Positions 10,085-21,336 of a stretch of DNA of 64,000 nucleotides are shown piece by piece; the stretch's first letter is position 1; the number at the start of each line of letters is the position of its first letter. Made by a program: the position numbers and the translations under genes. Below the pieces are notes generated by a model. That model was given only the letters and a program-made list of their open reading frames with translations. It was not told the origin of the DNA and ran no database searches. This DNA is from Chenopodium formosanum (taxonomy: Eukaryota; Streptophyta; Magnoliopsida; Caryophyllales; Amaranthaceae): the NCBI GenBank assembly GCA_024500155.1, contig CM044859.1, positions 40,966,003-41,030,002 of the forward strand, in the 5' to 3' direction.

Positions 10085-10340
10085 AGGTGTTCCCTAGATT
10101 GTGGAGAGTTGTCACAAAAACTGAAGGTGATTTCAAGCGAAATTATCTTCGATAGTATTCCCTTGGACGTGCAGTATTATCAAAGTAGAAGAGGATTGTT
10201 TCAAGCGAAACAACCTTCGATAGTATTCCCTTGGATGTTGAGTATTATCAAAGCAGAAGAGGATCGTTTCAAGAAAGCAATCTTCAATATTGGAAGCAGT
10301 TACAAGCGTAGCGGTTTTCAAGCGAGATGGCATTCTCTTG
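10085..10340 (+). repeat. 68-base tandem repeats in D 3' untranslated region
   Basis: TTTCAAGCGAAA-type units start at 10131, 10199 and 10267, spaced exactly 68 bases, with degenerate units on each side. Each carries CTTCGATAGTATTCCCTTGG or a variant. Equivalent units of 66-70 bases occur on the opposite strand in element E (60100-60392 and 61824-61905). Confidence 0.85.
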
Positions 10341-10573
10341 GCAGGAGGTCATCAAAACAACGGCAATGCGGCAGCAAATCGGTTACTTTCAGAGACGTGT
10401 GCTCGACAGTGCAAGATACGCGTTTCTTAACTCTTATATGTGTTTAACTAACGCTAGTTTGTAGGTATCGGCGTTACAAGAGTGGTTTAGGATCGCAGAA
10501 CGTTCTGAATTATTCTCTGTCTCTATCGATACTTTAACTTTTGTTTTCGAAACTTGCGTTTCTTCAAACTCAG

Positions 10574-10589
10574 GTAAAGTGGGGGCTTC
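10574..10589 (+). other. Polypurine tract of element D
   Basis: GTAAAGTGGGGGCTTC lies immediately before the LTR start TGTAGACACCC. The same tract occurs on the minus strand beside element E's LTR (59856-59873). It would prime plus-strand DNA synthesis and marks the following LTR as a 3' LTR. Confidence 0.85.
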
Positions 10590-11156
10590 TGTAGACACCC
10601 ATTTGTGTCTCCCCAAAACCAAACACGGTGATGAGTACCTTTCACGTCAAATCATAATCAAATGAAGTGAAAGTGTGGAAAGTTTAGTGTTGCGGATAAT
10701 TTTAATTTCTTTTCTCTTCTCTTTGTTTTTTAAAACCTATTTCAGGAAAACAGTCAATCCAGTTTGGTTGGTCCATGATATGGGTCCAATAGTAGTGTAG
10801 TTGGATGGGGCTTGACAAGAGCTTTTCAACGATATATTATAAGCCCAATTCCGATGAATATTGAGGAAGTTATGGCCAATTTAGTGAACTGGGCCCGGTT
10901 TGAGCTTTATATGCGGCCCAATGATCTAGAGGAGGGCCTAATATAGATTTATCATTCCTAATGCAATTAGGAATGGTTTTAGTCTTCTAGAAGGTTTTTT
11001 TCATTCCTAATTTAATTAGCATTGATAAATTGACTTTTGTTGACTTTTTAGAGTTTTAATTAGAATCAAAGAGCATTTTTGAGGAAAAATACCATTTTAT
11101 CCTCCTGTACGGCAATTTTTATCTGATTTTAAGAAAACGCGTGAATTTCTGAATCA

Positions 11157-11253
11157 GCGCCAACCGCCAGCTGTAGCGCTTGGCGCTAGCATTGGCGCCT
11201 GGCGCTAATGTTGACGTCTGGCGCCAATAGCCAGCGTTGGCGCTAACCAGATT
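11157..11253. repeat. U3 island of GGCGCTAGC / TTGGCGCC words (element D LTR)
   Basis: A GC-rich block in AT-rich surroundings with several near-palindromic words (TTGGCGCTAGC, GGCGCCTGGCGC, GTCTGGCGCCAATAG). It lies about 55 bases upstream of the TATA box. A related block lies at 59362-59430 on the other strand (element E), with a similar one at 62279-62388 (G). Confidence 0.75.
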
Positions 11254-11306
11254 TTATCTGCGCTAGAACTCTGTTTTGATATTTTATCTTTTCGGCTGAT
11301 TTTCTT

Positions 11307-11314
11307 TATAAATA
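11307..11314 (+). promoter_or_regulatory. TATA box of element D LTR
   Basis: TATAAATA in 'ctttataaataacgtc', just downstream of the GC island and followed about 50 bases later by a CTCTCTCT-rich stretch typical of an LTR transcript start. Confidence 0.6.
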
Positions 11315-11560
11315 ACGTCATAAAAACTCCGTTTTTATTGACCAACTCTCATCAAGATTTTCTTGATTATTCTCTCTCTTTTTTTCTAAACTAGCCTTGT
11401 ACATACAAAATTCCGCATTCATTAGATCTAGATACACCTAGCCATATTCCAAGTTGCCTTCGCCCTAGATGTGAAAGGTTTAATTTCTGAGGGTTTGGTC
11501 CTAAATCTCTATTTCCATTATTTAATTTAATTATTTGATTTAATTGTTTGTTTTTATTTT

Positions 11561-14500
11561 TCTTGAAGATACCAACGCGTGTATTTTGTTATTAGAAAGA
11601 GGTATGAGGCATCAAAGTAAGTATTTTGATAGTTTTTATTGATATTATGATGTAGAGTTCATGTTTAGATTGTTATTATAATTCCTAGTATCATGTCTAG
11701 GGTAACTTTAATATCAAGTACGGTTGTTATGATGCCTTTTATGTTCTTCCTAATATTTATGATTGTTAGTATCATGTTAGGGCTAAAGCTTTGATTTTTA
11801 ATGTTTAGTGACATGCTAGGGTTTGTTATTAATCTTGTTAGTATCATGCCTAGGATCTTGCTAATATTATGCTTTAACATGATTATTATGATTATTTTTA
11901 TGATTTATGATTATAATTATTATTTTGTTTATTATTTTTATTATTATGTTGCTTGATGTTTATTGTTATTCCTTAATTTTGAGTCAAGGAAGGATGTTTA
12001 TTATAATTATTATTTTGTTTATTATCTTTTTGAGTTGCGCTGGTCTGTACACGCAACTAATTCAGTTGCGCGCGACATTTAAGTCAACAAAAAGAGAATC
12101 GCTGAGCGTGATTTTTCATTTTTCTTTCTCTCTCCTTCCTTCACGATTTTCGCTTCTTTCTCTCTCTAAAGAGCTTGGATTTTCTTGTTTTTGAAGCTAA
12201 AGGAAGTATACCTCGTCCCTTATTCATATTTGCCATAATTCGTTCATTCTTGGCTGAATTTTGGGCGATTTTCGAATTATTAAACCCGAAATTTTGAATT
12301 TAGGGTTTTTTTATTCGACTTGTTTTCAGGAATTTGTTTGTTTGTCGTTCTGACATGTTCAAGCAATATATTGCAAAAAATTTCATGTGAAGTGATAAAG
12401 TATTGAACCTGTATGAGCATGTCAAGCATATATGTGCTTTTTTTGTTCTAATTTTGACTTTGTCCTTGAACTTTATTTCTCTCTTGTTTCGCTTACATAG
12501 ACTATACTTAATAATTTTAATGTAAATTGAAGTGTTTAGAACAACAATTATGCATTAAAATTATAAATGAAATTTTGAACTTTTATAATAGCATAAATTT
12601 GTTCTTGCGACTCGTGTTTATTTTTCATGCGTAAGTTTCAAAATTGGTTTTATCAATGATAAAAATAACCAACGATTATTATTATTATATTTACTTATAA
12701 AACTGTGATCTCAATATTTGCACAAAAGTTGTTAGTTTAGGGAATTCTTAAAGACATCATCGAACTAGAGTAGTTTGGCTATACTTCGGGCTTTTGAGCC
12801 CCCATTTTATATTATCGAATATTGTAGCCCCCAATGTTGGGTGACTTCAATGACTTGTTTGTTTTTTTTTAATAATTAGACCCTTTCATGTTGCTTGAAA
12901 TGGGTCTAGAAATCCTGTGTTTCGTCTTATTATGATAACAACTAGGATCTTGGAAACGATTTAACTAGTGTGTTTAAATCGTTTTTTGACCATTCATAGT
13001 TTTAACAAAGAAATTTGCTAAGTCTAGTAATATTGGTAATTCATTAGAACAAGTGAAGTAAAAATGAAATGTTGTTCAAATTTTTTCGTCTATTCTTGCT
13101 ACTTTTGAATTCTTTCTTTTGAGTTCAAATTTTGTCACTGTTTTGAAGCTAGAGAAAGTAGATGTTATCCTCCTCGCGAAATTCCAATGTGTGCAACAAT
13201 GGAGAATAATTTTAAATGAAGATTCCTTATTTAGAATTTAGGATTCTTTTGTTTACCTTCTAACTCATGAAATTGTTTGTCTTGTGTTAATAAAGTGTCT
13301 TGATACAATTTTCATGATGAATGATTGAGCACTAAACTTTTGTATGAGCAAGTATGATTTTTGCTCTACACTAGTCATCTCTCTAATATCTAGAGTAAAT
13401 TGAAGTATTGAAACAACAATTATGCACTAAGATTAGTTCTTGAAGTTGAACTTGAAAATGTCTCGAATATGTAACTTGTTTCATGGCCAAGTTCAGATGC
13501 AAACTTAATTTTCAAAGGAACAAAATGATTAATAAATCATTGTGATGCATTTGAAAATTATAAGGCTTGAGATTTACAACTATTTAGGCAATTCTCGAAA
13601 GTAGTTCGAATGGCATGAATATCTCATTTTGTTTCTTTGTGGATATTGGAGCTCCCATGTGTCGGGTTATGCGCGTTATGCTATTTCTCAAGTCTTGGAG
13701 CCCCCAGTTTGGGGTAGTTCTAATGACTTGCTATTGTTTAGGCCATTCATATAATCATGATATTGAGATGGACCTATGTATATGTCCTATTTTGGTTTTG
13801 AGATATTTAGGACAATGACATGGCTTTCACTTTTTAGTTAAAGTCATGTTCGTGAAAGCAAGTTAGTTATTTGCTTGTTTATAAACCAAAACAATCGTGT
13901 TTAAAGTTTTATTATATCATACCTAATGTTTAAACGTTTGTAAAGATCATTGCGGTGATTTTATTCTCAAAGTTGATTTAGAACATCAAATATCATTGAT
14001 TTTGGTCTTGCATGTGGTTTGTTTACCATCTCCAAGCCAATGAGAACAAGTTCGAGCAAAGAAGTCGAATCTTAGTTCATATAAATGTACATACACATAT
14101 TATTCAAACGGTTATTGAGAATCTGAAAATTTATTTATTTGAGGAAATGAAACAAAAATTCAGAAAGGAAATTTTGAATACTACTTTTTTTATTAAAAAC
14201 AGGTTATTTTGAACTAGAATTCAAAATTTGGAAGGGGTCCAATAATTTAAATAAAAGTTTGTTTTGAAAAGCAACTTTTTGTAGTTGGCAAAATACATAA
14301 TATTATTTTCAAAATTGAACCCAAAATGGAAAGGAAAGTCTAGCTCGCAATTGTGTGTGACTTTTTTTTTATCCAATATTGATGAAGGTAAGTTGTAATT
14401 TGCAACTTATTTCAATAAAGATTTGAAAAGTGAGCAAACTTTCGTATATCTGATTTTAGTTAACTGTACTTTTTGTCATCATTGTCATATTTTGCTAATT

Positions 14501-15959
14501 GAATTTGAATTTCTTTCAGTTAAATAAGCACCGTAGTTTGAAAACAAACGTTTATCAAACCTAGGTTTGGTGAAGTGTTAGAATAATTTATAAAATTATT
14601 CAAATCACTTTCCAAAATATAGTCTCATTTTAAAATGAAGGTGAGACTTATATTTGAAGCCCCCAAGTGTCGACTTCGGTGGCTTTTGGAATTCATGTAT
14701 ACATATGCTAGGGGATGTTTCTCATGTTTATTTAAGGCCCTAAGATTTGTATTTTCAATTTGCGGAATATTGCATATATTTATCATAAATTGTTTGATCA
14801 AGTAACATAATTAATTATCTTGGTCAAATAATAGGAAGTGATATTATTTCCTTTGTCATTTGAAGTTATTAAGATGGTTCGTAATAAGCTTTGCATGACA
14901 TTGATTTTTTAGCATAAATAGCGTGTTCAAAACTGTAAATAGAGAGAAGTGGGGATGTCCTGGCTTTTTTAAGCCCCCAATTTGAGTATTTCAGTTGCCA
15001 AATGGGAGGGATCATCCCGACTTACCCCCTAAAAAAGATATGAACAAAAAAGATGGATTTGTATAAAACAAAAAAGAAGGGGAATCCAAATTTTCCATAA
15101 GTAAGAAAATTAGACATGTTTTCGAAAAGCAAGGATTATTGACTTAATATTTGAATCATCAAGATGACTTGGCAGTGAGGTATACGTGTAATAGTGATAA
15201 CGATCATTTTTTCATGTAACAATCATGTTCAATCAATGTTATTCGCTTAGAGAAGATGGAGATATCCCACGCAGGCGGATATATTAGTTGCTCATGATAA
15301 GTGAGAAGACCAATGCTCAAGAGTTGTAAAAGACATCTAAAGTTGACGTCAAGGCTGTCGATATATCAAATCAATTTATTGTGTTCACTCTTTTTCTTTC
15401 TAGGAAATGTATATAGAACCAGAATTATCTTTGTAATAAATATCCCTATTATTAAAAGAAAATAAGATGATTGTATGTTTTTTTTAATTTAAAAAAGTGA
15501 TAGTCATCTTATTTTTCTTTGGCAAAGGATATGGAAAACATCGAATTTAGTTTGATTCGATTGCTTTATTAATATGATGTAATCAAGCCAATGGCTATCA
15601 AATCATCCAAATCATTTAATTTTTTTTTTTTATCACAACTCAACACTTCATGCATTTTATGTATGGGCATGACTACTTAATAGTAGGTCCATATGTGCAA
15701 AGGCCTAAGATTGGCCGTATTTTCATGGAATGATGATTTTGGTATATGGTTATGGTCTACCTCAAGGAGGGCCTTTCCAAGGTCATAACGTGGCTAGGCT
15801 TGGGGTTATGAACAATGGACAAGCTCAAGTATACTCCCAAAATCCCTTACTTTTAGTGCTTCTCAAATTTAAACCTTTCTTCTTTATGTGGCAACTTCCA
15901 ACATTAGGTGCCTTTTCCTTTTCATCTCTCCTTTATTTTTTTTTTAACAAGTTTTGTTT
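11561..15959. other. Degenerate non-coding repeat DNA, partly in ~0.9 kb tandem copies
   Basis: No credible gene. From 11640 to 11960 there is a degenerate 'TTAGTATCATGCCTAGG' repetition. At 12035-12083 a GTTGCGCGC island precedes a CT-rich leader, as in the other LTRs. Segments starting TTGAAGCTA at 12191 and 13143 are followed by the same order of landmarks ('acaacaattatgca' at 12541 and 13413; 'aatgacttg' at about 12848 and 13732), so roughly 0.88-0.95 kb is tandemly duplicated. The motif AGCCCCCA recurs at about 12797, 12825, 13697, 14658 and 14971. The short frame at 15730-16053 has no recognisable content. This may be the worn 3' end of C or the 5' region of D. Confidence 0.5.
15451..15523. 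repeat. Short inverted repeat (possible MITE relic)
   Basis: Arms AAGAAAATAAGATGATTG and TAGTCATCTTATTTTTCTT face each other around a T-rich centre. I could not find a TSD, so its class is open. Confidence 0.45.
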
Positions 15960-18165
15960 TGGGACCATTGTAAAAATTTCTGCAATTTTTAATTCGGGGC
16001 GAAAAAAAAGTCAAAAAATTCCAAAATTTAAGGCTAATATCCACGGTTTTTGAGAAATTTTGGAGGTTTTGGGGCCCGATGTCGAAAAGTCTTGAAATTT
16101 TATGGGATAAATCTTGGGGGTCATATAATGTCGTTTCAAGCCATATATGATCATTATTTTGTTGTCATAAATGTTTGTTTTATGCTTGAATTAATGAAAT
16201 CAATGTAAGTTGTAAACCGGTAAACTGGTCTTTTAAAGGCAAATAGGATGGTACCGCCCGTCCACCCACTCAATTGGAATCCTGGAGGATATTAGTGACC
16301 ATGATAAACATTTCGGCAATTTTTATTTCCAGGCAAAAAAAGTTAAAAAATTCCAAAATTGAAGACATCCACGCTTTTTGTGAAATTTTAGAAGTTTTGG
16401 GGCTGGTGTTGAAAAGTCTTGAAATTCTATGGGATACATGTCGGGGTCATATAGTGGTGTTGTCATAAGTGTTCGTGGTAGGCTTGAAGTAATGAAATCG
16501 GTGCAAGTTGTAAACCGGTAAATTGGTCGTTTAAAGGCAAATTAGATGGTTCCACCCATCCAATTAAACTTCCGCAGGGTATTAGAGACCATGGTAAACA
16601 TTTCGGCAATTTTTATTTCCTGACGAAAAAAAGTCAAAAAATTCCAAAATTGAAAGCTACTATCCACGTTTTTTGAAAAATTTTAGAGGTTTCGAAGCCT
16701 AGTGTGGAAAAGTCTTGATATTTTAGGGGATACATCTCATGGTCATTTAATGCCATTTGGAACCATATATGATTATATGATGCCATAAATGTTCGTAGTA
16801 TGCCTAAGATAATGAAATCCAAGAAAGTTGTAAACCGGTAAATTGGCCGTTTAAAGGCAAATTGGATGGTTCCACCAACCCAATTGGACTCTCAGAAGGT
16901 ATTAAGGATCATAGTAAACATTCGGCAATTTTTATTTCCGGGCGAAAAAAATTCAAAAATTTCCAAAATTAAAGACTATATCCAAGCTTTTTGAGAAATT
17001 TTAGAGGTTTCGGGGTCGGTGTCGAAAAGTCTTCAAATTCTAGGGGATACATCTCAGGGTCATATATATAATGCCGTTTGGAACCATATATGATAATTAT
17101 TTGTTGCTATCAAAGTTCGTGGTAGGCTTGAGTTAATGAAATTGTTGCAAGTTTTAAACCGATAAATTGGTCGTTTAAAGGCAAATTGGAGGGTTCCACC
17201 CACCCAATAAGACTCTCGGACAGTATTAGGGATCATGGCCTTGTAAACATTTTAACAATTTTTAATTTTCGGACGAAAAAAAGTCAAAAATATCAAAATT
17301 GAAGGCTAATATCCACGCTTTTTAAGAAATTTTGGACGATTCGAGGCTCGGTGTGGATAAGTCTTGTAATTATAGGGGATACATCTCGGGGTCATATAAT
17401 GCAGTTTGATACCATATTTGATCATTATTTGTTGTCATAAATGTTCGTAGTAGGTTTGATTTAATAAAATCGGTGCAAGTTATAAACTGGTAAATAGGTC
17501 GTTTAAAGGCAAATTGGATGGTTCCACCCACCCAATTAGATTCCCAAAGGGTATTAAAGACCATGGTAAATATTTCGGCAATTATTCATTCCGGGCGAAA
17601 TAAGTCCAAAATTCCAAAAATAAAGGCTAATATCTTCGATTTTTGAGAAATTTTAGAAGTTTCTGGGCCCGGCATCGAGAATCCTTGAGATTCTATAGAA
17701 TACATCTCGGGGTCATATAATTTCGTTTGGATTCATATATGGTCATTATTTGTTGTCATAAATATTCAAGGTAGGCTTGAGTTAATGAATCGGTGCAAGT
17801 TGTAAACCGGTAAATTGGTCGTTTAAAGGCAAATTGGATGGTTCCACCCATCCAATTGGACTCCCGTAGTGTATGAGGGACCATTGTAAAAATTTCGGCA
17901 ATTTAAATTGTCGGGCGAAAAAAAGTCAAAAAATTCCAAAATTGAAGGCATATATCCACGCTTTTTGAAAAATTTTAGAGGTTTTGGGGCCCGGTGTCGA
18001 AAAGTCTTGAAATTTTATGGGATACATCTTGGGGGTCATATAATTCCGTTTTGAACCATATATGATAATTATTTGTTGTCATAAATGTTCGTGGTAGGCT
18101 TGAATTAATGAAATCAGTGTAAGTTGTAAATCGGGAAATTGGTCGTTTAAAGGCAAATTGGTATG
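15960..18165. repeat. Tandem array, ~320-base unit, about 7 copies
   Basis: The anchor TTGTAAACCGGTAAATTGG and its variants occurs at about 16211, 16509, 16829, 17153, 17481, 17801 and 18125, spacings of 298, 320, 324, 328, 320 and 324. Each unit has an A-rich block (GGGCGAAAAAAAGTCAAAAA), 'tgtcgaaaagtcttgaaatt', 'ggggtcatataatg' and 'ggatggttccacccaccca'. Units differ at many sites and carry no long frame. The array follows the gag of minus-strand element C in the transcription direction, where Tat/Ogre elements are known to carry tandem repeats in the 3' untranslated region. Confidence 0.9.
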
Positions 18166-18687
18166 GAATAATGTAGGTTGAATAACTAAGGCTCAATTGA
18201 CGAGGCTCAAAAGGGCTGCCAAAAAGATGGATTTTCTCTAAGGTTAAGAACATGGGATTATATTTATGGAGTTTCAAGTTGCCTCCTGTGTTGGTAAAAT
18301 CATCATAACCTTTCTTTGTGGGCCTTATATGGGCCTCTTTTCATTCAATACATCTTGTAAGCCAAAGCTCATCAAGATTCTTAAAGTGTTGAGTATGTAT
18401 GCCTTTTGATATTGCCTGTTTATATGTATAAATTTTATTTAATTCAAGTCAATAACAATAAAGAGATTGAAAAGAGAACAAGATAGACGTACTTGAAAAT
18501 ATAATTTTTATTCATTAATTAATGAGAGTACAGAATAAGTTGATTCGACAGCATGAATCCCTCAGTCTATCATAAAACAAAGTAAAGAAACAAAACAAGA
18601 CCTAGGGTGCTACATCTTGAATTGTCGACAATTTCTTGAGATTGCGTCTTCGAGCTTTGTCCGTTTCCAACGTAGGTAAGATCCTCT
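18166..18687. other. Non-coding sequence between array and element C gag
   Basis: AT-rich sequence. On the minus strand, right after the gag stop, a short Arg/Lys-rich frame continues a few dozen codons and then breaks. I see no protease or RT motif, no LTR edge and no strong repeat. Confidence 0.5.
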
Positions 18688-19470
18688 CTAAAAATCAAGT
18701 CCATCTATATGATTCATGGTTTCATTTATCAAGTCCCTTTTGATTAATATTCCCATAGTATAGACTTTTTGAAATGTGTCAAAACCAAGGTATTGTACAT
18801 AGCACTTGTATGGTGGAGACATATTGTCTATGAACTTTGGGACAAGTTCATGATCCGGAGGTCTTTGTGGAATAAGAGAAACATTTGATCGCCACCTAGA
18901 AAAGAAGTCAATGAAGCCTTCTTCTTCCCCTTGCTTAAGCAATTCGAGATCGCGCAAGGTAGTTGTGAGCTCGATGTTAGCTCCATATTGGGTTAAAAAC
19001 GCTTTTACAACGTCACTCCAATTGGAAGTTTGTTTTGCATCGAGGTTATAAAACAACGATCTAGCATTTGGGTCCAATGAAAGAGGAAAAGTACATGCAT
19101 ATAGGCTTGGCTCAACCCCTTTCAATGCCATAATTCCAATAAAGCTCATTAAGTGAGTCCTAGGATTGTTTGTAACCGAAAAGGTCTGAAAATCCGTAGT
19201 CGAGAACTTTTCTGGGAGAGTCTTGCCACTAGGTTGTGGTGCAAGCTCATAATTGAAGTACTTATTCCTCGAGTTAGCTCGAAGGACAAGTTTCTCCAAG
19301 GCCTCTACTCTTTCGGCTCTTGCTTTTTCTTGCAGAATGTTTTCTTTTTCTGCTTTTATTTTAGCCTTTTCTGATCTTTTATGAGCCTTCATTTGGGCTT
19401 CTTCTTCTCGTAGGGCCTTCAGGTTTTGGAGTTCCTCTCTAAGTTTCTCCAATGCTTCTTTTTCACCCAT
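18688..19470 (-). CDS. gag: Element C gag-like protein (Tat/Ogre type), 260 aa
   Basis: An intact frame from ATG 19470-19468 to TAG 18690-18688. Residues 1-60 are a Glu/Lys/Ala-rich coiled coil (REELQNLKALREEEAQMKAH). From about residue 85 the retrotransposon gag capsid domain follows: LPEKFSTTDFQTFS, NNPRTHLMSFIGIMALKG, CTFPLSLDPNARSLFYNL, WSDVVKAFLTQYGANIE, TTLRDLELLKQGEEEGFIDF and FSRWR. This pattern (RTHL, FPLSL, RDLE, KQ..EE.F..F..RWR) is that of Tat/Ogre gag. There is no zinc knuckle and nothing resembling pol afterwards; the frame stops and the tandem array follows about 0.5 kb on. It is therefore a short gag of a non-autonomous element, or one whose pol was deleted. It would form the particle in the cytoplasm. 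Confidence 0.82.
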   Translation of the reverse strand: MGEKEALEKLREELQNLKALREEEAQMKAHKRSEKAKIKAEKENILQEKARAERVEALEKLVLRANSRNKYFNYELAPQPSGKTLPEKFSTTDFQTFSVTNNPRTHLMSFIGIMALKGVEPSLYACTFPLSLDPNARSLFYNLDAKQTSNWSDVVKAFLTQYGANIELTTTLRDLELLKQGEEEGFIDFFSRWRSNVSLIPQRPPDHELVPKFIDNMSPPYKCYVQYLGFDTFQKVYTMGILIKRDLINETMNHIDGLDF

Positions 19471-19938
19471 GATTGGACTAGTATGTGAATGTCGAAGATG
19501 ATCTAGTAATGTGTATCACAAGAAATTGAGCGCGTTCACTTAAACCTTTTCTGCCAAGCATTAAAACAATGAACCAAAGTCAAAATGATTATTTTATTTC
19601 TTTTTTTTAATCCTTGTAATACAAATTCACTTTAAGCAAGTTTCTTGATAAAGAATGTTAAAAAATTCACAAACAATTATTAATGGAATGTCATGATTTG
19701 TATTAACTTCAACAAGGTAATCATCTAAGGATTTTACTTCAAATGAATTGTTTATCGAAAGAGGTAGAAGAGAAAGAGAAGAAAGTTGGATTGAAAGTGC
19801 GCATCAAATTTTTAGAAATATTAATCGACCCGAACACACTCCTCAAAATGATCAAATATACTATAGTATTTGTTGATCATTTAGATTACAATAGAGATCA
19901 ATATCGTTTTTTTTTTTTTTAATTATGATTCTCATATT
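19471..19938 (-). other. Leader of element C just upstream of gag
   Basis: AT-rich leader sequence with a T-run ending at about 19920. No open frame of note and no repeat beyond the homopolymer. The leader resumes after the CACTA insertion at 21638. Confidence 0.5.
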
Positions 19939-21256
19939 CACTACCACAAAATAGGGAATAAGTAACACACAATACACAACGGTCAAGTCTCATAGGCGAT
20001 CTCTAGAATTATACTTATCGCCTATGTAAGATAGGCGTTTTGTATGTTAAAACTTATAGAGCGCCTGTCTAAGTTAACAGCTCTATTTTATACATCCAAA
20101 TTTACACTATACAATATAGAACGCCTATGTAAGATAGGCGTTCTATAAGTATTATGTTTTTTTTTAAAAAAAAAGAAAAAGTTGAACGTATCATATACTA
20201 TTCCCACATCCCACCTAACCCTAAAACATAATTCTTATTCCCAATAAGCCGCCCCTCCCTATCTTCTTTTCTTAGTCACTCCCTTTATTTCTTATCAAAA
20301 ATCAACAACTTCCTGGCTCCCACCCCTCTTTCTCTTAGCGTCCCCCTCTTTCTCTCTCCTCAAATTCCAAGCAACACCATTGATCGTCCAACTTCTCATG
20401 CCTACAGGTACACCACTTCTCAAGCTTTTTATGCCCACAGTTAAGGCACTAACCACCGTCGAGCAACGATCGTCCACCACCAAGCTACAAGCCATTGTTG
20501 ACCACGAGCATTCAACGATGGGCCACCATTGAGCCATGTGATGTCGATCTGAGCCTTTAATTGGTCAAAGTTTTTCAATTGTAGATTTGATTTTTGTATA
20601 GATTAATATATAAATCTAGCTTTTCTTATTTTTGTTTTGAAATTTAGATTTCCAATTATAATTAATTTGTTATTTTCGTTATTACTTAGATCTGATTTTA
20701 TCTTTTATTATCTTTGTTAATTTATTTAATTTTGTTAATTGTTGGGGTGTCTGGCGAATTTTCGTATGTAGTGGGTGGTGTGGGTCGTGGGGTTTGTGTT
20801 GTAGATGGTGGTGTGGGTCGTGGGGTTTGTGTCGTAGTTGGGGCTTGTGGGGGTGCAGTATTGGGTGGTGTAGGTGGTGGTGTAGCCGTGTAGGTCGTTG
20901 TGGTGCAGTGGTGGGTGTTGTAGTTAGTGGTGGTATTTTGCTATGTTGGTGCTCTTTATACAATTGTTTTGTAATTTTTTTTGGGCTTTTGATGCAGACA
21001 CAGATATGAGTGGTCATGAACCGATAATTATGGAGCTTGTGACGATGCGAAGGTGCTGCATTGCTGCTGCATAAGATTAGAAAATTGATCTTAAATTGTA
21101 TAATTTGTGTTATATTTAGATTTTAATTGTATTTGAATTTTTTTATGCACATTTTTTTTTATTAATTGAAGTTATAATGAGAAATTATACTTTGATGTTT
21201 TGTTGTAATTGTAGATATTTTTTTTGAAGTATTACTATTGTTTACTATTATTGTAC

Positions 21257-21336
<80 letters not shown>

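Larger units (their letters stand above)
9977..10589 (+). mobile_element. Element D: 3' untranslated end of a Tat-like LTR retrotransposon (left part lost to A)
   Basis: The stretch from A's LTR edge to D's LTR matches the reverse complement of 59856-60395 (element E) along its length, including GTTCTGAATTATTCTCTGTC-like sequence and the 68-base repeats. It ends with the PPT at 10574-10589. The long open frame at 10010-10447 crosses the tandem repeats and resembles nothing known, so I treat it as non-coding 3' untranslated DNA. Confidence 0.78.
10590..11560 (+). repeat. LTR of element D (right edge uncertain)
   Basis: Begins TGTAGACACCCATTTGTGTC, the LTR start typical of Tat-lineage elements. 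It is clearly homologous to the reverse complement of 59343-59855 (for example 'gggcttgacaagagctttt' against 'gggcttgaaaagagctttcc'). It contains a GC island of GGCGCTAGC/TTGGCGCC words (11157-11253) and a TATA box (11307-11314), then a pyrimidine-rich leader. I cannot place the 3' edge: no PBS or clear TG..CA partner is visible, and the end given is a guess. Confidence 0.7.

Noticed and set aside
10010..10447. 145-codon plus-strand frame
   Set aside because: Spans the 68-base tandem repeats of element D's 3' untranslated region; the homologous region of E is not open in the same way.
15960..18165. Possible CRISPR-like array
   Set aside because: Units are about 320 bases and diverge along their whole length; no short identical repeats with unique spacers, and the genome is that of a plant.
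20682..21017. His/Pro-rich 111-codon frame
   Set aside because: GT-rich simple sequence inside the CACTA element, open on both strands.
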